Source: Thermoleophilia bacterium (lineage in GTDB: Bacteria; Actinomycetota; Thermoleophilia; Gaiellales; Gaiellaceae). From it: a DNA stretch of 10,992 nt. Shown one piece after another: positions 1 through 5,323 of the stretch. Positions within the stretch are counted from its first letter, which is position 1. The number at the start of each line of letters is the position of its first letter. A program made the translations under genes and the position numbers. The notes below the pieces were generated by a model. That model did not search any database. It was not told the DNA's origin and saw only the letters and a list, made by a program, of their open reading frames with translations. The stretch covers positions 1-10,992 of the forward strand of contig JAICZB010000051.1 of NCBI GenBank assembly GCA_025933895.1, in the 5' to 3' direction.

Positions 1-1
1 C

Positions 2-229
2 GTTCGCTCGGCCTCCGGAAGCGGCCGGACGCTGGTGACGAAACGCGAGGCGGACGACCGGTACGCGCTCGTCGAGACGCACGTCGAGCTCGTCGTGGAG
101 CTCGAGCCCGAGCCGGACACGCTCGCCGAGCTGTTGGCCCTCGCCGAGCGCGACTGCTTCGTGGGCTCGTCGCTAACCGCGAAGCCGAGCTATCGCTGGG
201 TCGTGAACGGCCGGACGACCGGCCCGTGA
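2..229 (+). CDS. OsmC-family protein, C-terminal part (5' end outside window)
   Basis: The reading frame is open from the first bases of the window to a TGA at 227-229, so only about 75 C-terminal residues are seen. The visible sequence (ETHVELVVELEPEPD, then a helix with AERDCFVGSSL, then YRWVVNG) matches the end of OsmC/Ohr-like proteins, where the Cys in the CFV-type segment is the second of two conserved redox cysteines. OsmC-family members reduce organic hydroperoxides in the cytoplasm. The first catalytic Cys would lie upstream, so peroxidase activity cannot be confirmed here. A GTG at 35 could be mistaken for the start, but the frame continues upstream in OsmC-like style. The stop overlaps the GTG start of the next gene by four bases, suggesting translational coupling. 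OsmC assignment rests on motif resemblance only. Confidence 0.68.
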   Translation, partial: VRSASGSGRTLVTKREADDRYALVETHVELVVELEPEPDTLAELLALAERDCFVGSSLTAKPSYRWVVNGRTTGP

Positions 230-522
230 GCGAGACGCTGACGCCGCCGCGGGAGCGCCTCGACCGCGGCGAGGGCACAGGTCTCGGCCGGCCCTGGCTC
301 GTCATCGTCCTCAACGACGACCACAACACCTTTCAGGGCGTCGCCGCGGCGCTCTCGGCCGTCATCCCGGGAGTCTCGTACGACGACGGGATGCGGCTGG
401 CGAACCGGATCGACGCGTCGGGCCAGGCCGTCGTCTGGTCCGGCCTCCGCGAGCAGGCGGAGCTCTACTGGGAGCAACTCGGGGAACGCGGGCTGACGAT
501 GGCTCCGCTCGAACAGGGATAG
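226..522 (+). CDS. clpS: ClpS-like adaptor of the Clp protease
   Basis: This 98-residue protein fits the size and pattern of ClpS, which delivers N-degron substrates to a ClpA/ClpC unfoldase. A short, probably flexible N-terminus of about 22 residues precedes the core (PWLVIVLNDDHNTF), where N30-D31-D32 correspond to the NDD residues that line the N-degron pocket. The C-terminus has the usual ClpS ending (GLTMAPLEQ). By eye alignment to E. coli ClpS, the pocket His of the VHxxG segment (E. coli H66) is Asp63 here (IDASG), which could change how the substrate alpha-amino group is held. The GTG start lies inside the GTGA overlap with the upstream OsmC-like gene. The TAG stop is immediately followed by the ATG of the next gene, so the three genes look like one operon. 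Confidence 0.85.
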   Translation: MSETLTPPRERLDRGEGTGLGRPWLVIVLNDDHNTFQGVAAALSAVIPGVSYDDGMRLANRIDASGQAVVWSGLREQAELYWEQLGERGLTMAPLEQG

Positions 523-1686
523 ATGACCGCCGCCGCGATCGACCTCGCCGGCGTGCGGGCGCGCTTCCCGGCGCTCGCGTCCGCTGTCGCCTTCCTCGAC
601 GGGCCGGGCGGGACGCAGTGCCCGCAGACGGTGCTCGACGCGATCGGCGCCTACCTGCGCGAGTCGAACGCGAACCTCGGAGGTGCGTTCGCCGCCAGCC
701 GCCGCAGTGACGAGCTCGTCGAGCAGGCGCATGCGACTGCCGCACGCTTTCTCGGCTGCCGTGCCGAGGAGACGATCTTCGGGCAGAACATGACGACGCT
801 CAACTTCGCGCTCAGCCGCGCGCTCGGGCGCACGCTCGAGGAAGGTGACGAGATCCTCGTCACGCGCCTCGACCACGACGGGAATATCGCGCCGTGGCTC
901 GAGCTCGCGCACGACCTCGATCTTCGCGTCCGGCTCGTCGAGATCCGCGAGGACACGACCCTCGACCTCGACGACCTCGAGCGCAAGCTGACGGAGCGGA
1001 CGCGCGTCGTCGCGTTCCCACTTGCCGCGAACGCTTTCGGCACGACGACGGATGCGACGCGCATTGTCGAGCTCGCGCACGCCGCCGGCGCGCTCGCATG
1101 GGCGGACGCCGTGCATTACGCACCGCACCGGCCGGTCGACGTAGCGGCTCTCGGCGTCGACGTCCTCCTCTGCTCCCCGTACAAGTTCTTCGGCCCGCAC
1201 CTCGGTCTCGCCTACGGCCGGGAGGACCTCCTCCGCTCGTGGCGGCCGTACAAGGTGCGACCGGCGGCGGACGAGCCGGTCGGCAGCCGCTTCGAGACGG
1301 GCACGCTCGCGCACGAGTTGCTCGCCGGCTTCGTCGCCGCGGTCGAGTACGTGGGCGAGGTCGGCTGGGACGCGATCAAGGCGCACGAGCGCGCCCTCGG
1401 ACAGCGGTTCCTCGACGGGCTGCCCAGGCGCTGCACGCTCTATGGGCTCGAGACGATGGACGGCCGCGTGCCTACCTTCGCCTTCCGGGTCGACGGGATC
1501 TCCCCACGCGAGGTCGCCGAAGCGCTCGCCGCCCGGGACATCGCAGTCTGGGACGGCGACTACTACGCCGCCGAGGGCATGGCCCGGCTCGGGCTTCAGC
1601 CGGACGGCACCGTCCGGGCGGGATTCGTCCACTACAACACGTTCGACGAGGTCGACCGGCTCCTCGCGGCGCTCGCCGAGCCTTAG
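523..1686 (+). CDS. Class V aminotransferase / cysteine desulfurase-like PLP enzyme
   Basis: This 387-residue protein is a fold-type I PLP enzyme of the class V (NifS/SufS-like) group. Visible features are a glycine-rich N-terminal LDGPGGTQ segment (25-32), LDHDGN (116-121) corresponding to the cofactor-stacking His region, WADAVHYAPH (193-202) with D195 expected to bind the pyridine nitrogen, and SPYKFFGPHLG (218-228) with K221 as the Schiff-base lysine. The C-terminal small domain ends in a typical GFVHYNTFDEVDRLLAAL helix. It resembles the 'cysteine desulfurase-like' branch rather than classical IscS/SufS. I see no obvious catalytic Cys loop, so true desulfurase activity is uncertain; a selenocysteine lyase or other beta-eliminating activity is possible. 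The ATG directly abuts the clpS stop. The TAG stop shares bases with the stop of the convergent gene. Confidence 0.85.
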   Translation: MTAAAIDLAGVRARFPALASAVAFLDGPGGTQCPQTVLDAIGAYLRESNANLGGAFAASRRSDELVEQAHATAARFLGCRAEETIFGQNMTTLNFALSRALGRTLEEGDEILVTRLDHDGNIAPWLELAHDLDLRVRLVEIREDTTLDLDDLERKLTERTRVVAFPLAANAFGTTTDATRIVELAHAAGALAWADAVHYAPHRPVDVAALGVDVLLCSPYKFFGPHLGLAYGREDLLRSWRPYKVRPAADEPVGSRFETGTLAHELLAGFVAAVEYVGEVGWDAIKAHERALGQRFLDGLPRRCTLYGLETMDGRVPTFAFRVDGISPREVAEALAARDIAVWDGDYYAAEGMARLGLQPDGTVRAGFVHYNTFDEVDRLLAALAEP

Positions 1687-2564
1687 GCCGCGTTGTCCGC
1701 CTTCGCGGCCTTCGCGGCCGCGGCCCAGCGCGGGTCGTGCCGGCGGATCCGGTCCGGTTCCCGTCCACGCCGCTCGGCGAGCTCGACCGTCAGTCGTTGG
1801 AAGAGGACGATGTCGACGACCGGGTGCCGGGTCGGCAGCAGATCGACGTCACAGCCGAGCTCGCGCAGCGCCGCCGCAGCGGCGGCCGCGCGCTCCGCCG
1901 CCGCGCCTTCGCCCTCGAGGACGAAGGCGCGGAGCGACTCGTCCACCGCGGCGAGATAACCGTGGAGAAGTTGCTCGGTCTCGTACGGCTCGGCCGCGAC
2001 CCACGCGCCCTCGCGCAGCTTCAGCACGGCCTCGTGTGCGGTCGGGAGCTCGCGGCCCGCGCCGGCCACGAGAACGCGCTCCTGCTCGGCCACCTCCGGC
2101 AGCGGCGCGGCCAGCGCCTCCTCGACGGCGGCCGGCAGCCAGGCGACGTCCTCGCCGCGCAGCGCCGCGATCACCGCGACGGCGCAGGTGTAGCTCGCCG
2201 TGTGGCACCAGCTCTCCTCGATCTCCGGCGTGCACACCACGACCTCGTCGCAGAGCTCGGCAATCGGCCCGTCCGCCTTCCCGGTGACGAGCCACCGTGG
2301 GCCGCGCCACGCGCGCGCGGCCTCGAGCGTGAGCGGCGTCTCCCCCTCGTGCGAGACGAGGACGAGCAGATCGGCCTCCCGTTCCGGACGCAGGACGAGC
2401 TCGAGCGCCTGCACCGAATCTCCGCCGGTCATGGCCGCATGGAACGAGGTCCCACAGCCGGTGAAGAGGAGCCGGGCACCAGCGGGGAAGCGCCGGTCGG
2501 TCGGCACCTGCGCCAGCCAGCCGGGCTGCGCCGCGATGGCCCGCCTCGTCTCCTCGCCGTGCAT
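1683..2564 (-). CDS. SIS-domain sugar-phosphate isomerase-like protein (GlmS isomerase/AgaS-like)
   Basis: This 293-residue protein carries two SIS (sugar isomerase) halves like the isomerase part of glucosamine-6-phosphate synthase, but without any glutaminase domain. The first half shows LLFTGCGTSFHAA (32-44) and SHEGETPLT (71-79), the Ser/Thr/Gly phosphosugar-binding loops. The second half shows HEAVLKLREGAWVAAEPYE (177-195) and a C-terminus with EPDRIRRHDPR, reminiscent of the GlmS tail. Relatives are amino-sugar phosphate deaminases or isomerases, or sugar-phosphate-sensing proteins; the substrate cannot be told from sequence. The ATG at 2564 is preferred because the protein then begins MHGEETRRAIAAQP, in line with the family. 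An upstream in-frame start at 2642 would run into the coding region of the divergent peptidase. No good Shine-Dalgarno is seen. The stop overlaps that of the PLP enzyme gene. Confidence 0.83.
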   Translation of the reverse strand: MHGEETRRAIAAQPGWLAQVPTDRRFPAGARLLFTGCGTSFHAAMTGGDSVQALELVLRPEREADLLVLVSHEGETPLTLEAARAWRGPRWLVTGKADGPIAELCDEVVVCTPEIEESWCHTASYTCAVAVIAALRGEDVAWLPAAVEEALAAPLPEVAEQERVLVAGAGRELPTAHEAVLKLREGAWVAAEPYETEQLLHGYLAAVDESLRAFVLEGEGAAAERAAAAAAALRELGCDVDLLPTRHPVVDIVLFQRLTVELAERRGREPDRIRRHDPRWAAAAKAAKADNAA

Positions 2565-2598
2565 GGGCGATAGCTCTATACGATCGGGCGGGGTGACG
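2565..2598. promoter_or_regulatory. Short divergent intergenic region with overlapping possible -10 elements
   Basis: Only 34 bases separate the starts of the SIS-domain gene (minus) and the M16 peptidase gene (plus). An AT-rich spot in otherwise GC-rich DNA gives TACGAT on the plus strand (2579-2584) and TATAGA on the minus strand (2580-2575). These are possible -10 hexamers, and they would place both transcription starts within about ten bases of the respective ATGs. No convincing -35 boxes were seen. Both promoters would compete for the same bases. This is inferred from sequence alone. Confidence 0.35.
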
Positions 2599-3858
2599 AT
2601 GTTCCAACGTGACACGCTCGACAACGGCCTGCGCGTCCTCACGGCCGACCTGCCGCACGCGCAATCCGTGTCGGTGATCGTGATGCTGGCCGCGGGCTCC
2701 CGCTACGAGACGGCCGAGTCGGGCGGGATCGCGCACTTCTCCGAGCACATGTTCTTCAAGGGAACCGACCGCCGGCCGAGCGCGCGCGAGATCGCCGGCG
2801 CGATCGACGCGATCGGCGGCGAGTTCAACGCGTTCACGGGCAAGGAGACGACGACGTACTACGTCAAGTGCGCGGCCGAGCACCGTGACGTAGCGCTCGA
2901 CGTCCTCGTCGACATGCTGCGCAACTCCCGTTTCCCGGACGACGAGATCGAGCGGGAGAAGGGCGTGATCATCGAGGAGATGAACATGTACTTCGACACG
3001 CCGCGCGACTTCATCGGCGGTGTGTACGAGCAGCTCCTCTGGGGCGATCAGCCGCTCGGCCGGGACATCATCGGTACCAAGGAGACGATCCGCGACGCGA
3101 CCCGGGACACCTTCATGGGCTACCTCGATCGTTGGTACAAGCCGTCGCGCACGGTGGTCGGCGTCGCGGGCCGCATCGGCGACGGTCTGCTCGAGCGGAT
3201 ACAGGAGCTGCTCGGCGATCTCGAGAACGAGGACACAGGAGAGCCGGAGCCGACGACGCCTCACGCGAACGGGCGCGTGAACGTCTTCACGAAGCAGTCC
3301 GAGCAGGCGCACGTCTCCCTCGGCGTTCACAGCCTCCCGCTCGACCATCCCGACCGGTACGCGATCCAGCTGCTCGCGACCGCACTCGGCGGCGGGATGT
3401 CGTCACGCCTCTTCAGCGAGGTCCGCGAGCGCCGCGGCCTCGCGTACTACGTCTACGGCCTCAACCACAGCTACACCGACGCCGGGACGCTCTACGCGCA
3501 GGCGGGCGTGGACATCGCACGCATCGACGACGCGGTGTCGACCATCGCCGCGGAGCTCCGCAAGATCGCCGCCGAGCCGCTGCCGGCGGAGGAGCTCGAG
3601 AAGGCACGCAACTTCGCGAAGGGCCGCTTCGTCCTCCAGCTCGAGAGCCCGCAGGGGCTGATGATGTTCGGGCTGCGGAAAGAGGTGCTCGAGCGGAAGC
3701 TCCCCGACCCCGAGGAGGTGCTGCGCGGCGTCGACGCGGTGACGAGCGAGGACGTGGCGCGGGTCGCGACGGAGCTGATCGCCGCAGACCGCCTGCGGCT
3801 GGCCGTGATCGGCCCGTTCGACGACGCGTCGCGCTTCGACGCGCTGCTCGACGGCTAG
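2599..3858 (+). CDS. M16-family zinc metallopeptidase (processing peptidase-like)
   Basis: This 419-residue protein is a complete two-domain M16B peptidase. The inverted zinc motif HFSEH (46-50) supplies H46 and H50 as zinc ligands and E49 as the catalytic base. The third ligand is E127 in the VIIEEMNMY segment, 76 residues after H50 as expected. The C-terminal half has the conserved GGGMSSRLFSEVRERRGLAY segment (264-283), typical of M16 domain 2. There is no signal peptide or membrane segment, so it should act in the cytoplasm. Family members degrade peptides or process precursors; the physiological substrate is unknown. ATG 2599 is chosen because homologous sequence begins at once (MFQRDTLDNGLRVL) and a GGGGTG stretch lies just upstream. 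A GTG at 2593 is the alternative. The gene is divergent from the SIS-domain gene and stands alone. Confidence 0.92.
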   Translation: MFQRDTLDNGLRVLTADLPHAQSVSVIVMLAAGSRYETAESGGIAHFSEHMFFKGTDRRPSAREIAGAIDAIGGEFNAFTGKETTTYYVKCAAEHRDVALDVLVDMLRNSRFPDDEIEREKGVIIEEMNMYFDTPRDFIGGVYEQLLWGDQPLGRDIIGTKETIRDATRDTFMGYLDRWYKPSRTVVGVAGRIGDGLLERIQELLGDLENEDTGEPEPTTPHANGRVNVFTKQSEQAHVSLGVHSLPLDHPDRYAIQLLATALGGGMSSRLFSEVRERRGLAYYVYGLNHSYTDAGTLYAQAGVDIARIDDAVSTIAAELRKIAAEPLPAEELEKARNFAKGRFVLQLESPQGLMMFGLRKEVLERKLPDPEEVLRGVDAVTSEDVARVATELIAADRLRLAVIGPFDDASRFDALLDG

Positions 3859-3968
3859 CCTCGGGCGAGGAGATCAAGGACCGTTCCGACAGCCACTTCG
3901 ACTGGTGTCACCGTCTGAGTGCCGCAGGCCCGCTCCAGGGTCAGCCCGGGCCCTCGCCCAGGTAGGCG

Positions 3969-3988
3969 TCCAGTCCTCAGCGACTGGA
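3969..3988. repeat. Perfect 7-bp inverted repeat at the end of the small minus-strand ORF
   Basis: TCCAGTC (3969-3975) and GACTGGA (3982-3988) form a 7-bp stem with a 6-base loop that contains the stop codon of the 47-residue minus-strand ORF. It lies between the convergent ends of the M16 gene and that ORF. The rest of 3859-3976 is GC-rich, with the palindrome GCCCGGGC (3944-3951) and a CCTC-GGGC-GAGG mini-hairpin directly after the M16 stop (3859-3870), but no gene. A terminator role is possible for either hairpin, but neither has a T-tract. Confidence 0.35.
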
Positions 3989-4120
3989 GCGTTCGGCGTC
4001 GAGCTTCGCCTGTGCACGCTCGGCGAGCTCGCGCGTGCGGCGGGCGTTCGCACTCATGCGGTCGAGGAAAGCGCTCAGCTCCTCGCGTTCAGGTTTAGTC
4101 AGCTTCCTCTTCTTCGCCAT
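3977..4120 (-). CDS. Small basic hypothetical protein, 47 aa
   Basis: I do not recognise this protein. It starts MAKKRKLTKPEREELSAFLD and continues as an Arg/Glu/Ala-rich helix (ARRTRELAERAQAKLDAERS), so it is expected to be a short, charged, mostly helical cytoplasmic protein with a basic head. The case for it being real is a strong Shine-Dalgarno (AGGAGGAG) ending four bases before the ATG at 4120, and codon use rich in G/C at third positions through most of its length. Its first nine codons overlap the end of another small ORF in a different frame. Its ribosome binding site lies inside that ORF, so translational coupling is plausible. The stop lies in the loop of a 7-bp inverted repeat. 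No function is inferred. Confidence 0.55.
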   Translation of the reverse strand: MAKKRKLTKPEREELSAFLDRMSANARRTRELAERAQAKLDAERSSR

Positions 4121-4244
4121 CGTCTCCTCCTGATAGCAGACGGACGATCGTCTCGATGCCGGCCGCGATGTCGCTCACGTTGAAGAGTAGAGCAACGACC
4201 TCGGCGCGCTCGATCGGCGGACCAGCCACTCGCCGAGTGTCCAC
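4095..4244 (-). CDS. Small hypothetical protein with acidic tail, 49 aa
   Basis: I do not recognise this protein. From GTG 4244 it reads as a short polar start, then an amphipathic or hydrophobic helix (AEVVALLFNVSDIAAGIETI), then GGDDGEEEEAD and a TAA. An in-frame TGA lies only a few codons upstream, so the ORF cannot be much longer. The GTG at 4244 lacks a good Shine-Dalgarno; a later GTG (residue 6) is possible. The evidence for coding is the protein-like helix followed by an acidic tail and the arrangement with the downstream ORF, whose strong ribosome binding site is embedded in codons for SGGD. The 26-base overlap encodes an acidic run in this frame and a basic run (AKKRK) in the other. 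It could be an upstream coupled partner of the 47-residue protein. Confidence 0.42.
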   Translation of the reverse strand: MDTRRVAGPPIERAEVVALLFNVSDIAAGIETIVRLLSGGDDGEEEEAD

Positions 4245-4457
4245 ATCCGGGCATCAGCGCACCATCACCCGTTCGGAGCATCGCGGGCGCGCCGAGCAGA
4301 TCGTGCCCGACGCGCCTGGAAAAGGACGGGCGGCGGCGCTTGCCAGGTCGGCGGTCCAGTTGGCACCTCGCCCGGATCCGCCCGTTGGAGTGCCTTCGAC
4401 CTCCGCAGCCGCTCGAACGCGAGGTTTCTACCATTCGGCGCGGACGGCGCCTGGCCT
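4245..4457. other. Non-coding stretch, nothing recognised
   Basis: Between the end of the MerR-type gene and the small ORF pair, 213 bases show no ORF with a sensible start, no tRNA cloverleaf, and no clear terminator hairpin with a T-tract. Short open frames exist on both strands but give arginine- and proline-rich low-quality translations. A promoter for the small minus-strand ORFs could lie here; I could not identify one. Confidence 0.4.
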
Positions 4458-5267
4458 CTAAAGGGGCAATGCGTCGAGATCCGCAGCGATGTGCTTGGCG
4501 TCCTCCGGGTTCGCGATCTTCGCCGTTTCCTCGCGCGCGAGCTCGTAGTTGCGGCGCGCCTCGTCCATGTCGCCAGCCGTCAGATGGGCGCGCGCGAGCG
4601 CCTCGTGTGCCCCGGCGATGTCCCAGTCCTCCATCTCCGCCGGCGAGGACTCGACGAGCTCGAGGCAGCGACGCGCATGATGGAGCGCGGGCTCCGGTCG
4701 GCCGAGGATGGAGTACACGCGCGAGCACAGCCACTCGCTGCGGGCGCGGTTCGCCGTCGTCCCGCCCGACTGCATCCAGTGGTACGCGGACGCGTGCGCG
4801 CAATAGAGCATCTCGTCGCCGGGCGAGTCCATCAGCGTCCAGGTGCGGTTGTAGAGGTCGATGCCCAGCCGCCGGTGCTCCTCGTCCTGAAGTGACTCCG
4901 AGCGCATTCCCATGATCGTCTCCTTTCCGTCGATGAGCCGCTGCAGCTGCCCCATGGACGCCCGGATCTCGGCATCGCGGCCGGCCATCTGCCGCTGGTG
5001 CGAGACCAGCGCCGCGCGGAGAGCCACCGGATCGTCGGCCGCGAGCGTCGAGCGGATCTCCTCGAGCGGCATGTCCAGCCTTCTCAGCAATCGGATCGTC
5101 TCCGCCCGGTCGACCTGGTCGGGCGAGTAGAAGCGATAACCCGTCTCGTCGTCGACCGCGGCCGGCACGAGGAGCCCGACCTCGTCGTAGTTGCGCAGGG
5201 CCTTGACGCCCAGACCCGTCAGGCGTGAGAACCGGCCGATCGGCATGAGCTGCATCCTGTGCAGCAT
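4458..5267 (-). CDS. MerR-family transcriptional regulator with helical (TPR-like) C-terminal domain
   Basis: The N-terminal part of this 269-residue protein is a MerR winged helix-turn-helix: MPIGRFSRLTGLGVKALRNY (8-27), YDEVGLL, GYRFYSPDQVDRAETIRLLR (43-62), then the dimerisation helix with MPLEEIRSTL and SHQRQMAGRDAEI. Instead of a small effector pocket, the C-terminus from about residue 150 is an all-helical region (AYHWMQSGGTTANRARSEWL, SILGRPEPALHHARRCLEL, AHEALARAHLTAGDMDEARR) with the small/large residue rhythm of tetratricopeptide repeats. The effector is unknown. ATG 5267 has GGGAGG four to five bases upstream. ATGs at 5255 or 5246 are alternatives closer to the usual MerR start. 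It lies downstream of acetyl-CoA synthetase on the same strand, behind a terminator, so it is probably transcribed separately. A TTGACT box at 5293-5288 could be part of its promoter. Confidence 0.85.
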   Translation of the reverse strand: MLHRMQLMPIGRFSRLTGLGVKALRNYDEVGLLVPAAVDDETGYRFYSPDQVDRAETIRLLRRLDMPLEEIRSTLAADDPVALRAALVSHQRQMAGRDAEIRASMGQLQRLIDGKETIMGMRSESLQDEEHRRLGIDLYNRTWTLMDSPGDEMLYCAHASAYHWMQSGGTTANRARSEWLCSRVYSILGRPEPALHHARRCLELVESSPAEMEDWDIAGAHEALARAHLTAGDMDEARRNYELAREETAKIANPEDAKHIAADLDALPL

Positions 5268-5293
5268 CGTGCCTCCCGTCAGGGGAGAGTCAA

Positions 5294-5313
5294 GGGGAGC
5301 CCGGAGGCTCCCC
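5294..5313 (-). terminator. Hairpin terminator after acetyl-CoA synthetase (UNCG tetraloop)
   Basis: GGGGAGCC and GGCTCCCC form a perfect 8-bp stem around a 4-base loop. Read on the minus strand, the loop is TCCG closed by a C-G pair, which belongs to the very stable cUNCGg tetraloop class. It begins 10 bases after the acs stop. Only a weak T-rich stretch (TTGACT) follows, so it may be a GC-type intrinsic terminator. It separates the acetate genes from the MerR-type gene. Confidence 0.7.
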
Positions 5314-5323
5314 CTGTCTCATC

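Noticed and set aside
190..1632. 480-codon minus-strand open frame opposite clpS and the PLP enzyme
   Set aside because: It is antisense to two well-supported genes, with a skewed composition and no domain pattern.
3859..3960. Short GC hairpins after the M16 gene as an intrinsic terminator
   Set aside because: Stems are only 4-5 bp or pure GC palindromes with no T-tract, so they are noted in a feature but not called as terminators.
4143..4152. Perfect 10-base palindrome GACGATCGTC
   Set aside because: It lies inside the small ORF codons, is built from GATCG-type words common throughout this genome, and has no partner site.
4099..4803. 234-codon minus-strand frame and matching plus-strand frames in 4156-4915
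   Set aside because: They overlap the MerR-type gene and the small ORFs out of frame, with Arg-rich translations and no motif.
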